NCBI GenBank assembly: GCA_964630925.1
Contig: CAZVZK010000163.1
Location: 1-22,817 of the forward strand
Reading direction: 5' to 3'
Length of the DNA stretch: 22,817 nucleotides
Source of the DNA: RGDT01 sp964630925
GTDB taxonomy: Bacteria; Planctomycetota; Planctomycetia; Gemmatales; Gemmataceae
Below the pieces are notes generated by a model, which saw only the letters and a program-made list of their open reading frames with translations, was not told the origin of the DNA and did not search any database. The translations under genes were made by a program, and so were the position numbers. Within the stretch, counting starts at the first letter, position 1. Every line of letters begins with the position of its first letter. Below, piece by piece: positions 6,810-14,221 of the stretch.

Positions 6810-9446
6810 ATGCGGTACGCCATCCGCTGGCTGTTCTGGCAATTCACCCGGCTGTTGCTCTCCCTGCGTTACCGCGTCCGCATCGTCGGGCGCGAGACCC
6901 TCCAGGGCCTGACCACCAGGAGCAAGGTGCTGGTGATGCCCAACCACCCGGCCTACGTCGACCCGATGATCATCCTCTCCCAGATCGGCGGGCAGCTCGA
7001 CCTGCGCCCCCTCGTCTACGAGGGGACGTACGACAACTGGCTGGTCTGGCCGTTCATGAAGCTCATCCACGCGCTCAAGGTGCCGGACATGGAGAGCGCC
7101 AGCAGCTCGGCCCGCGAGCTGGCCGCGTCGAGCGTCCAGGCCATCGTCGACGGCCTGAAGGCGGGGGATAACCACATCTTCTGGCCGAGCGGGCGCTTGC
7201 AGCGGCGCGGGCTCGAGATCCTGGGTGGGGCGCGGGCGGCGGCCGACGTCCTCGAGGCCGTCCCCGACTGCCAGGTCATCCTGATCCGCACCCGCGGGCT
7301 GTGGGGGAGCATGTTCGGCTTCGCCCCCACGGGCAAGCTGCCGCCGCTCACCTCCACCACGCTCTACGGGCTGTGGGTCATCGTGTCGAACCTCCTGTTC
7401 CTCACGCCGCGCCGCGACGTGACCATCACCATCGAGCGGGTGGATCGTTCGGAGCTGCCGCCCCTGGAGCGGACGCAGGTGAACGCCTTCCTGGAGCGCC
7501 GCCTGAATGCCGAGGGGCAGGAGCCGCCCACGTTCGTGCCGTACCACTTCCTGTTCGGCCGGCGCGAGCTCGAGTACCCGGAGCTGGCCAGCCCCCCCGA
7601 GGTGGACCTGACGAAGGTGAAGCCGGAGGTGAAGGCCGAGGTCGTGGCCATGCTCTCCGACAAGCTGAAGCGCCCCCTCAGCGAGGGCGAGCAGAGGGCC
7701 GACACCACGCTCGACCTCCTCGGCTTCGACAGCATCGACCGCATGGAGCTCTCGCTCCACCTGGAGCAGCGGTTCGGATTCAGCACGGACCAGGTGCCGG
7801 GCACGCTGGGCCAGTGCTGGGCCCTGGCCGCCGGCCTCCTGGACCGGGCCCCGCCCCGGCCGGCCCCCCCGGAATGGTTCAGCGGCGCCTCCCCTGACGA
7901 GCCGAAGGTCCTGGCCGACACCATCGCCGAGGCCTTCCTCCGGCGTGCCGCGGCATCGCGGAACCATGTCGCCGTCGCCGAGGACGAGGCCGGGTGCGTC
8001 ACCTACGGCCGGCTCCTCGCCGGGGCCGTCCTGGTCCGCCATTGGGTCGGCGGCATCCCGGCCCCCAACATCGGGCTGATGCTGCCCGCGGCCGTCGCGG
8101 GGGACATGGCGTTCCTCGGCCTGCACCTCGCGGGCAAGCTCCCCGTGATCCTGAACTGGACGACCGGGCCGACGAACCTGGCCCACGCCGCCACAACGAT
8201 GGGCCTGACCCACGTCATCACCTCCCGCCGCTTCCTCGACCGGAGCGGGATCACCATACCCGGCGTCGAGTTCCTCTGCATGGAGGACATGCAGAAGGCC
8301 GCCGGCCGGTTCGCCGCCCTGCGGGCCTGGCTGGCGTCGAAGGGCCTGGCGGGCGTCGGCCTGCCCCACCCGGACCCCGACGGCCCCGCCGTGGTGCTGT
8401 TCACGTCCGGCTCGGAGAAAGCCCCCAAGGCCGTCCCTCTCACCCACCGCAACCTGCTCACCAACGTCCGCTCGGGCCTGGACGCCATGGGGCTGCGGGC
8501 GGGGGATGCCTTCCTCGGCTTCCTGCCCACGTTCCACAGCTTCGGCCTGTCGGTCACGACGCTGGCCCCCCTGCTGGCCGGCCTGCGTGTCGTGCGACAC
8601 CCGGACCCGACCGACGCCGCGGGCCTCGCCCGGAAGGTCGGCCTCTACAAGGTGACGGTCCTCGCCGGCACGCCGACCTTCCTCACCCACATCCTCGGAC
8701 GGGCCAAGGCGGACCAGATGGCCAGCCTCCGGCTCCTCCTCACCGGCGCGGAGAAGTGCCCCCAGGCCCTGTTCGACCGCTGCAAGGAGCTCGCCCCCGG
8801 TGCGCTCCTGCTGGAGGGCTACGGCATCACCGAGTGCTCCCCCGTCGTGGCCATGAATACCCCGGCCGCGCACCGCCCCGGCACCGTCGGCAAGGCGCTG
8901 CCCGTCGTCAAGACGCGGGTGCTCGATGTCGAGACGAAGAAGGAGCTGGGCATCGGCGCCACTGGCATGCTGCTCGTCAGCGGCCCGACCATCTTCCCGG
9001 GTTACCTGGCGTACGACGGCGAGTCGCCCTTCCAGAACCATGACGGCGAGCAGTGGTACGTCACCGGCGACCTAGTGCAGATCGACGAGGAGGGGTTCAT
9101 CCGCTTCATGGGCCGGTTGAAGCGGTTCGTGAAGGCCGGCGGCGAGATGGTGAGCCTGCCGGCCCTTGAGGACCCGCTGGCGGCGCGATACCCCGCCACG
9201 GAGCAGGGGCCGCGCGTGGCGGTGGAGGGCGTGGAGCTGGCGGGGGGCGGACGGCGGATCGTGCTGTTCACGACGGAGGAGGTGTCGCTGCGCGACGCCA
9301 ACGCCGTCCTGTGGGACGCGGGGATGCGGGGCGTGATGCGGCTGGACGAGGTGCGGCGCCTGGATGCCGTCCCGCTCCTGGGGACCGGCAAGACGGATTA
9401 CAAGGCCCTGCGGGCGATGGTGGAGCAGGGGGGGGGACGCGGGTGA
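6810..9446 (+). CDS. PlsC acyltransferase - acyl carrier protein - AMP-dependent acyl ligase fusion (Aas-like)
   Basis: An 878-aa three-part protein. Residues about 25-245 form a PlsC-type lysophospholipid acyltransferase, with HX4D motif NHPAYVD (H46, D51) and WPSGR (125-129) in the third-motif position. Residues about 268-345 form an acyl carrier domain with GFDSIDRMEL, where S308 should carry phosphopantetheine. Residues about 365-875 are an adenylate-forming ligase with TSGSEKAPK (532-540), YGITE (671-675), TGD (752-754) and the catalytic lysine in GTGKTDY (K861). E. coli Aas, which reacylates lysophosphatidylethanolamine, has the two enzyme parts but no built-in carrier. The predicted path is fatty acid to acyl-AMP to the internal carrier to lysophospholipid. 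It starts 21 nt after the M24 stop with GGAG upstream, so it is probably co-transcribed. Its metabolic link to the importer is unclear. Confidence 0.9.
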   Translation: MRYAIRWLFWQFTRLLLSLRYRVRIVGRETLQGLTTRSKVLVMPNHPAYVDPMIILSQIGGQLDLRPLVYEGTYDNWLVWPFMKLIHALKVPDMESASSSARELAASSVQAIVDGLKAGDNHIFWPSGRLQRRGLEILGGARAAADVLEAVPDCQVILIRTRGLWGSMFGFAPTGKLPPLTSTTLYGLWVIVSNLLFLTPRRDVTITIERVDRSELPPLERTQVNAFLERRLNAEGQEPPTFVPYHFLFGRRELEYPELASPPEVDLTKVKPEVKAEVVAMLSDKLKRPLSEGEQRADTTLDLLGFDSIDRMELSLHLEQRFGFSTDQVPGTLGQCWALAAGLLDRAPPRPAPPEWFSGASPDEPKVLADTIAEAFLRRAAASRNHVAVAEDEAGCVTYGRLLAGAVLVRHWVGGIPAPNIGLMLPAAVAGDMAFLGLHLAGKLPVILNWTTGPTNLAHAATTMGLTHVITSRRFLDRSGITIPGVEFLCMEDMQKAAGRFAALRAWLASKGLAGVGLPHPDPDGPAVVLFTSGSEKAPKAVPLTHRNLLTNVRSGLDAMGLRAGDAFLGFLPTFHSFGLSVTTLAPLLAGLRVVRHPDPTDAAGLARKVGLYKVTVLAGTPTFLTHILGRAKADQMASLRLLLTGAEKCPQALFDRCKELAPGALLLEGYGITECSPVVAMNTPAAHRPGTVGKALPVVKTRVLDVETKKELGIGATGMLLVSGPTIFPGYLAYDGESPFQNHDGEQWYVTGDLVQIDEEGFIRFMGRLKRFVKAGGEMVSLPALEDPLAARYPATEQGPRVAVEGVELAGGGRRIVLFTTEEVSLRDANAVLWDAGMRGVMRLDEVRRLDAVPLLGTGKTDYKALRAMVEQGGGRG

Positions 9447-9490
9447 CGCGAGGGCAGGGATGGCACGCCGTGCCGCCCACCACGAGCCCG

Positions 9491-9516
9491 GGGCCGCCCA
9501 GGAATGTTGGCGGCCC
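9491..9516 (+). terminator. Hairpin after the four-gene operon
   Basis: GGGCCGCC (9491-9498) and GGCGGCCC (9509-9516) form a perfect 8-bp stem with a 10-nt loop, 45 nt after the end of the acyl-ligase gene. No T-run follows. Confidence 0.45.
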
Positions 9517-9560
9517 GAGGCCATCGGGCCGGGTATCGTGTCCCTCATCGTTCCGGCACG

Positions 9561-9960
9561 GTGCAGCCCTTCGAGAGGCCCCTCGGGGCCGGCTTCGACC
9601 TGCGGGTCCTGAAGCTGTCGGACCTCCAGCGCCACCTGAACGCCCGTCGGGAGGTCGGCGACTCCAGGCGCAAGCAGAACCCGCCGTCGAAGCCCACCAG
9701 CCCGCCGCTCCGAGCGCGACCACTCCAAGGCCGCCGAGGAGCTGAACCCGCTCGCCGGGGCGAAGACCCTCCCCGCGTACCCGCAGGTGCAGTACTACGG
9801 CGGCTTCGCCCGCCGCGGCATGGGCGTCGCCGCCCTGGCCACGGCGAAGGCCAAGCCGGCCGAGGCCAACGCCCACAAGGAGCAGGCCCGCCAGCGCTTC
9901 CAGGAGGCCGCCAGGCACTTCGCCACCGCGGGCCTCCTGCCGGCCCGTGCGGGCGTCCCA
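9561..9960 (+). pseudogene. Frameshifted remnant of a helical/TPR-like protein
   Basis: Two frames carry coding-like sequence joined by a shift near 9705. From the GTG at 9561 one frame reads FDLRVLKLSDLQRHLNARRE with G/C-rich third positions. From about 9706 the frame offset by one reads KAAEELNPLAGAKTLPAYPQ, YYGGFARRGMGVAALATAKA and EQARQRFQEAARHFATA, an Ala/Lys-rich amphipathic helical pattern like planctomycete TPR or helical-repeat proteins. The second part has no start of its own and runs out of sense near 9960, just before the convergent gene. The region 9447-9996 otherwise contains only the hairpin at 9491. I consider it a decayed gene; a sequencing frameshift could explain the join but not the short length. 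Confidence 0.45.
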
Positions 9961-9996
9961 CACTTCGGCCTCCAGGGCCCTCTCGTCGGGGAGGGC

Positions 9997-10701
9997 CTAC
10001 TCTGTCGCGAGGAGGCGGTCCAGCTCGGTGCAGAGCGCCAGCGCCTCGGCGGCGCCGCCGGCCAGGGCCGCCGCCCGGCCCGCCTCGCGCGCCGCCGCGT
10101 TGACCTCGTTGGCCGGGCGGTAGACCGTCTCGTAGGCCTCGCGGCAGTTCCGGGCCGCGTGGACGGTGCGGTCCACCGCCGGCGTCTTCGCCACGAGGAC
10201 GATGTGCGTCCGGGGCGGCCTGCCGAACGTCGGGCACGCCGCCGCCGTCACCTGCTGGATGGCCTTCCGCTGCTCGGCGACGGCCTCGGCCGCGAGGGCC
10301 TCGGTGAGGGCGGCGAGGAGGGCGCAGCCGCGCGCCTTGCACGCCAGGCCGTGGGCGCGGTGGGTGATGGCGACGGCGGCGCGGCAGTACATCTCGGCGG
10401 GGCGGCCCTTCTGCTTCTTACCGGGGACGGCGGCCTGGATGAGGCCCATCGCCAGCGAGCGGCGGTCCTCCTCGCCGGCGAGGCCCGCGAGCGCCCCGTG
10501 GGCCGCCTCCAGCAGCATGCGCGGGTAGCCCAGCCGCGAGGAGATGGCGTTCCTCGCCGACCCGTCGCCGTCGCGTCCCGTGAAGCGGATGCGCTTGCCA
10601 GGGAGCAGCTCGGCGGCGAGGTGGAACGGGCCGCCCTTCCACCGTCCGCCGGCCTCGACGGCGACCATCTTGTCGAGGATCAGGTCTTGCAGGTCGGTCA
10701 T
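9997..10701 (-). CDS. Unrecognised alanine-rich helical protein
   Basis: A 234-aa protein that I cannot place in a family. It begins MTDLQDLILDKMVAVEAGGR and includes FHLAAELLPGKRIRFTGRDG, an Ala-rich helical middle (LLEAAHGALAGLAGEED, then TEALAAEAVAEQRKAIQQV) and a C-terminus rich in Ala and Glu. It has no signal peptide, membrane segment or obvious catalytic motif; four Cys are scattered without a CxxC pair. I chose the ATG at 10701 because GGGAGG lies about 4 nt upstream on the minus strand; a longer reading from 10797 would add a low-complexity tail without a ribosome site. It is monocistronic, convergent to the broken TPR-like gene and divergent from the Hint-protein gene. It is probably a genuine gene given its strong third-position G/C and ribosome site. 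Confidence 0.65.
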   Translation of the reverse strand: MTDLQDLILDKMVAVEAGGRWKGGPFHLAAELLPGKRIRFTGRDGDGSARNAISSRLGYPRMLLEAAHGALAGLAGEEDRRSLAMGLIQAAVPGKKQKGRPAEMYCRAAVAITHRAHGLACKARGCALLAALTEALAAEAVAEQRKAIQQVTAAACPTFGRPPRTHIVLVAKTPAVDRTVHAARNCREAYETVYRPANEVNAAAREAGRAAALAGGAAEALALCTELDRLLATE

Positions 10702-10719
10702 GGCGCCTCCCCGCCTGCC

Positions 10720-10748
10720 ATGCTGCACGAAGGCGGACGCCCCGTCAA
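10720..10748 (-). promoter_or_regulatory. Candidate promoter of the unrecognised gene
   Basis: On the minus strand TTGACG (10748-10743), a 17-nt spacer and CAGCAT (10725-10720) lie immediately upstream of the ribosome site and ATG at 10701, implying a very short leader. Confidence 0.35.
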
Positions 10749-10897
10749 GGGCCTTCGCCGGTGCCAATCCGTGTCGCGTCCGTGTAGGCCGCGCCATCTC
10801 TTCCGTGGCGACAAGCGTCTCGGTAACCGCTCACCCCACATTGGAGCTGGACGGAAGGAGACAGGGTGGTGTGGCCGGGTGTGGGCGAATTGCATTG

Positions 10898-10929
10898 CAT
10901 TTCAGACCCCCACACACGAACCTGAAATG
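10898..10929. repeat. 8-bp inverted repeat
   Basis: CATTTCAG (10898-10905) and CTGAAATG (10922-10929) are perfect inverse copies around a 16-nt C/A-rich loop. It could be a protein-binding dyad or an RNA hairpin; nothing decides between them. Confidence 0.4.
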
Positions 10930-11020
10930 AAGACGGTTAAGACGTGTGAGTGCCCCCGCGTGTCGATGGCCGCCGGGGCCTGACTGCGGCGGACGCCGGC
11001 CCGTCGCGCGCAAAGACACC

Positions 11021-11045
11021 TGCTCACTTTCCCCGTGAGTGAGCA
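11021..11045. repeat. 7-bp inverted repeat inside the repeat cluster
   Basis: TGCTCAC (11021-11027) pairs with GTGAGCA (11039-11045) across an 11-nt loop. The left arm is part of one of the three ACCTGCTCAC copies. Confidence 0.4.
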
Positions 11046-11155
11046 CGTGACTCTGGCGCCGGCCGACGCATGGCGTCACGGATCGTCAGCGAGTGCGCGA
11101 GTCACCTGCTCACTCGCTCACCTGCTCACCCTCACGCACGCCCCCGGCGGGCGCC

Positions 11156-11196
11156 GAGTCACATGGCAGAGCCTTCCCCCCTCTGTCATGTGACTC
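11156..11196. repeat. 16-bp hairpin built on GAGTCACATG
   Basis: Arms 11156-11171 and 11181-11196 match over 16 positions with a single G-T wobble and enclose a 9-nt pyrimidine loop. The outer ends are two of the five GAGTCAC motifs in this region. Confidence 0.6.
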
Positions 11197-11305
11197 CGTC
11201 GCCGCAAACTCTTCCCAATCAGTAGATTGCATCGACGAATCCGAGTCACATCGCGGAAGGCGGCACACGCCACCACCCTGGCAGATGACCCTTGCTTTTC
11301 AGTGT

Positions 11306-11334
11306 TTGGAAGTCCATAACGAAGGGCATACAAG
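11306..11334 (+). promoter_or_regulatory. Candidate promoter of the Hint-protein gene
   Basis: TTGGAA (11306-11311), a 17-nt spacer and TACAAG (11329-11334) lie in the less GC-rich segment, about 120 nt before the ATG at 11455. Confidence 0.35.
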
Positions 11335-11454
11335 CTCCGGCCCCCCAACACGCCGGCCAGGCCGTGACCCGCCGAGAACGACCCGGCGCGGCGGCGTCAG
11401 CGGGCCTGTCCTTCCCCTTGTCCCTCTCCCGATGCACCCCGAAGGGCCATCCTC

Positions 11455-12354
11455 ATGCGTGCCGTCTCCGTCTGCCTCTGCCTCACGGGCATGGCCCTGG
11501 CCGCGCCCCCCGATTCCGTCCCCCTGCACCACGACTCCAACCCCCTCTCGCCCCCGTTGCCGCTGCCCGAGCTGCCGGAGGGCGTCTCCGGCATCGTCGT
11601 GCGTGGCACCCTCGCCGACAAGGGCAAGATCTCCCTCGGCCTTCGGCACAGCCCCCCCGCGTACACCGAGGCGGGGGAGCCCGTCAGGGGCGGGAAGCCC
11701 AAGTCGGCCGAGATCGAATGCGTCGCCGCCTTCGTGAAGGAGCTGGAGATCAAGCGCCGGGGAGGCACCATCAAGCGGAACCTCTACCGCCTCGACGGCA
11801 AGGGGCTGAAGTCGAAGCTCTTCCTCCTCGGCCCGGAGAACGCGGGGGGCACGCCCCGGCTGCTCGTCCACGACAAGGACGGCAAGGTCGTCCACGTCGT
11901 CGAGTTCAGAGATCAGCCCAAGGGGGGGTGCCATCCCGGCTGCTTCCCGGCGGGCACGCCGGCCGCCACGCCCAAGGGGGCACGCGCCGTCGAGACGATC
12001 CGCGTCGGCGACGAGGTGACGGCCGTGGACGCCAGGGGAGTCGCAGGCACCGCCAGGGTGAAGGCCGTCTTCACCGAGAACAACACGCTGCTGCTGGTCG
12101 AGACCGACGCCGGCACTCTGGTCACCACACCGTCGCAGCCGCTCTCGTGCGCCGACGGGGCCATCGTGGCGACCAAAGACCTGCTGCCGGGCGACGAGAT
12201 CCACCGCTGGAAGGACGGCAAGCGGCTGACGGCCAAGGTCCTTTCGATCACCGACACCGGCCGGACGGCCAAGGTGTTCAACCTCGTCCTGGGCGGCGGC
12301 GAGGTGTTCATCGCCGGCGGCTTCCTCGCCCGGAGCAAGCCGGCGTCGGAGTAG
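11455..12354 (+). CDS. Secreted protein with a C-terminal Hint (hedgehog/intein) domain
   Basis: A 299-aa protein. Residues 1-17 look like a signal peptide (MRAVSVCLCLTGMALAA). A Pro-rich stretch follows (about 20-43), then an unrecognised domain (45-155). The Hint domain spans about 162-290. It starts GCFPAGTPAATPKG with C163 at the autocleavage position, continues VETIRVGDEVTAVD and LLPGDEIHRW, and ends VFNLVLGGGEVFIAGGF. Hint domains rearrange their own backbone at the first Cys to splice, cleave or release attached parts. Here the TxxH histidine is replaced (TPSQP, 225-229), and only about nine residues follow, with no toxin or C-terminal cargo. Cleavage would separate the N-terminal domain from the Hint part; alternatively the domain is inactive. 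The ribosome site is weak. Possible terminator at 12475. Confidence 0.85.
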   Translation: MRAVSVCLCLTGMALAAPPDSVPLHHDSNPLSPPLPLPELPEGVSGIVVRGTLADKGKISLGLRHSPPAYTEAGEPVRGGKPKSAEIECVAAFVKELEIKRRGGTIKRNLYRLDGKGLKSKLFLLGPENAGGTPRLLVHDKDGKVVHVVEFRDQPKGGCHPGCFPAGTPAATPKGARAVETIRVGDEVTAVDARGVAGTARVKAVFTENNTLLLVETDAGTLVTTPSQPLSCADGAIVATKDLLPGDEIHRWKDGKRLTAKVLSITDTGRTAKVFNLVLGGGEVFIAGGFLARSKPASE

Positions 12355-12474
12355 CCGGCCCTCCCTCGGTGGGTTTGCCCAAATGGCCCGCATCCGTGTC
12401 GTAACAGGGCGGGCCGGCGGGAGGAGGGATGACAGGATCGCCTCGTGGGCGCCGCGCCCTCCTGCGGCGCGTCG

Positions 12475-12494
12475 GCGAGGCCCCCTGGCCTCGC
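12475..12494. terminator. 8-bp hairpin between convergent genes
   Basis: GCGAGGCC (12475-12482) and GGCCTCGC (12487-12494) form a perfect stem with a 4-nt loop, between the Hint-protein gene and convergent uvrC. A 6-bp hairpin precedes it. No other gene is supported in 12355-12642. Confidence 0.45.
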
Positions 12495-12642
12495 AACAGC
12501 CAGCCCGGCAGCGGCTCGCGGGCCACCAGCGTGTCATCGGTCCACGGCCAGGGCGGGGACGTCGACGACTCAGAGTGCGGGGCATCCTCGGCGGCGCGAA
12601 AGGCGAGATCGCCCACCCTGTTCGTCCCTGCGTCCTCCCCCC

Positions 12643-13944
12643 TCACCCGTCCGTCAGCTTCCTCCGCCTCAGCGTGTGGTGGTAGTGCTGAGCGAACCGG
12701 TGCGCCTCGTCGCGCACGTACTGCAACAGCCGCAGCGCCGGCGCCGTCCGCGGCAGCCTGATCGGCTCGGCGTCACCAGGCCGGTAGATCTCCTCCTCGC
12801 GCTTCGCCAGCGACAGCAGGATAGGCGGCTTGATCTCCAACGCCTCGAACGCCTGCACCGCCGCGTTGAGCTGGCCCTTGCCCCCGTCGATCAGCAGCAC
12901 GTCGGGGAACACCTCGTCGCGCTCGGCCAACCCCCGGAAACGCCGCATCACCACCTCGCGGATGCTGGCGAAGTCGTCCACGCCGTCCACCGTCTGGATC
13001 TTGAAACGCCGATACCCGCCCTTGAACGGCAGCCCGTCGATGAACGCCACCAGCGACGCCACCGTGGACTCGCCCTGCAAATGGGCGATGTCCACCCCCT
13101 CCACGGTCCGCGGCGTCGTCTCCAGCCCCAGCACCTTCTGCAGGCCCTTCAAGCCCTTCTTCGGGTCGATGGGGAAGACCTCCGGCTGCGGGTCGTCGGT
13201 CACCGACCCGCGCTCGGACAATTTCTGGAGTGCGTTGATGTCGTCGCGGATGCGGGCGGCCCGCTCGAACCGCAGCGCCTTGCTGGCCTCGTTCATGTCG
13301 GCCTCCATCTCCTTCAGGAGGCGGGCCTTCTTGCCCTCCATGACCATGCGCAGCGAGCGGATCTGCTTGCGGTAATCGTCCTTCGTCACCCGCAGGTTGC
13401 ACGGCGCCGTGCACTGCCGGATGGAGTGCAGCAGGCACGGGCGGAACCACCGCCACTTCTCGTCCCCGTCGGCGATGTCCAGCGAGCACGTCCGGAACTG
13501 GAACACCCGCTGCAACACCCGGATCGCCGCCCGCAGCGTCTTGGCGCTGGTGAACGGCCCGTACAGCTTCACGCCCTTGCGGCGCGGCTTACGGGTGAAC
13601 TCGACGCGCGGGAAGTCCTCCCGGACCCTGATCTGGAGGTACGGGAAGGTCTTGTCGTCCTTCAGCTCGATGTTGAAGCGGGGCTGGATGTCCTTGACGA
13701 GGCGGGCCTCCAGCAGCAGCGCATCGACCTCCGACTCCGCCGGCACGAAGTCGATGTCCGCGATGAGCGGCACGAGGTCGCGCGTCCGATGGTCCTCGGC
13801 GGCGGCCTTCGTGAAGTAGTGCGAGGCCCGCGAACGCAGGTTCTTGGCCTTGCCGGCGTACAGGACGACGCCCTTGTCGTCCTTCATCAGGTAGACGCCG
13901 GGCGTCGTGGGGAACGCCCTGGCCTTCTCGGCGGGGTCGGACAT
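12643..13944 (-). CDS. uvrC: UvrC excinuclease subunit lacking the C-terminal (HhH)2 domain
   Basis: UvrC makes both incisions around a lesion in nucleotide excision repair with UvrA and UvrB. This 433-aa protein has the GIY-YIG nuclease at about 14-95 (TPGVYLM, VLYAGKAKNLRSR) and four Cys (C153, C170, C178, C182) in the place of the Fe-S ligands known for E. coli UvrC. The UVR motif is at about 210-245 (ADMNEASKALRFERAARIRD). The RNase H-like nuclease has D285 (GVDIAH), D353 (LIDGGKGQL) and H415 (RDEAHRFA), matching its catalytic triad. It ends at HHTLRRRKLTDG, where other UvrC proteins continue for roughly 60-200 residues with two helix-hairpin-helix motifs; none is visible downstream in any frame. 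The start at 13944 follows GGAGAGGAG by 3 nt; an earlier in-frame start is possible. Confidence 0.95.
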   Translation of the reverse strand: MSDPAEKARAFPTTPGVYLMKDDKGVVLYAGKAKNLRSRASHYFTKAAAEDHRTRDLVPLIADIDFVPAESEVDALLLEARLVKDIQPRFNIELKDDKTFPYLQIRVREDFPRVEFTRKPRRKGVKLYGPFTSAKTLRAAIRVLQRVFQFRTCSLDIADGDEKWRWFRPCLLHSIRQCTAPCNLRVTKDDYRKQIRSLRMVMEGKKARLLKEMEADMNEASKALRFERAARIRDDINALQKLSERGSVTDDPQPEVFPIDPKKGLKGLQKVLGLETTPRTVEGVDIAHLQGESTVASLVAFIDGLPFKGGYRRFKIQTVDGVDDFASIREVVMRRFRGLAERDEVFPDVLLIDGGKGQLNAAVQAFEALEIKPPILLSLAKREEEIYRPGDAEPIRLPRTAPALRLLQYVRDEAHRFAQHYHHTLRRRKLTDG

Positions 13945-13972
13945 GGTCTCCTCTCCGGGGCCGGGTGACATC

Positions 13973-13978
13973 ATTGTA
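13973..13978 (-). promoter_or_regulatory. Possible -10 box of uvrC
   Basis: TACAAT on the minus strand (13978-13973, within TATACAATG) lies about 29 nt before the uvrC ATG. No clear -35 box is visible at the usual distance. Confidence 0.35.
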
Positions 13979-14015
13979 TACGCCGCGCCACACGCCATCT
14001 CACCGCGGCAGGAAG

Positions 14016-14158
14016 GAAGAAGGTCGTCCACGGATCACACGGATCAAACGGATCAGAACCAAAGCAAATAAATAGCGGCAGAATGCGTCTGATCTTCTGT
14101 CTGCTTCTTGTCTTGGCTGTGATCCGTGTGATCCGTGTGATCCGTGGACAACCTCTTC
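14016..14158. repeat. Long palindromic element made of 9-bp tandem units
   Basis: The left arm 14026-14055 and right arm 14120-14149 are inverse copies over 30 nt with one mismatch. Complementarity continues imperfectly outward (about 14016 and 14158) and inward. Each arm contains three tandem copies of a 9-mer (CACGGATCA on the left, TGATCCGTG on the right). It occupies most of the divergent space between uvrC and the LOG gene and could form a cruciform or RNA hairpin. It encodes no protein that I can support. Confidence 0.85.
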
Positions 14159-14221
14159 TGCCTTCTACAAGAAAGCCGGCCCGCGCCGTATCTCATGCCC
14201 CATCGCCCCGGAGACGGAGCC

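Larger units (their letters stand above)
10702..11454. other. Long divergent intergenic region with clustered short repeats
   Basis: About 750 nt between divergent genes with no convincing ORF. Besides the hairpins and promoter candidates listed separately, it holds three copies of ACCTGCTCAC (11018-11027, 11104-11113, 11120-11129). It also holds five copies of GAGTCAC or its complement (11047-11053, 11099-11105, 11156-11162, 11190-11196, 11243-11249). The part from about 11200 to 11340 is less GC-rich than its surroundings. Confidence 0.5.

Noticed and set aside
5565..9041. Very long antisense ORF (over 1,100 codons) and a similar one at 3559-5568
   Set aside because: Both are shadows of GC-rich sense genes with clear domains; their translations are low-complexity Gly/Ala/Arg/Glu/Asp-rich sequence.
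6810..9446. Ligase as acryloyl-CoA synthetase completing DMSP degradation
   Set aside because: The fused PlsC and carrier domains point to long-chain acyl transfer to phospholipid, not short-chain CoA activation.
11455..12354. Hint protein as a polymorphic toxin or type VI effector
   Set aside because: No toxin domain follows the Hint fold, and it has a Sec-type signal peptide and is far from the DotU/IcmF genes.
12308..12646. Minus-strand ORF with DAPHSESSTSPPWPWTDD
   Set aside because: Not recognisable, overlaps the end of the Hint gene, and does not resemble the missing UvrC helix-hairpin-helix tail.
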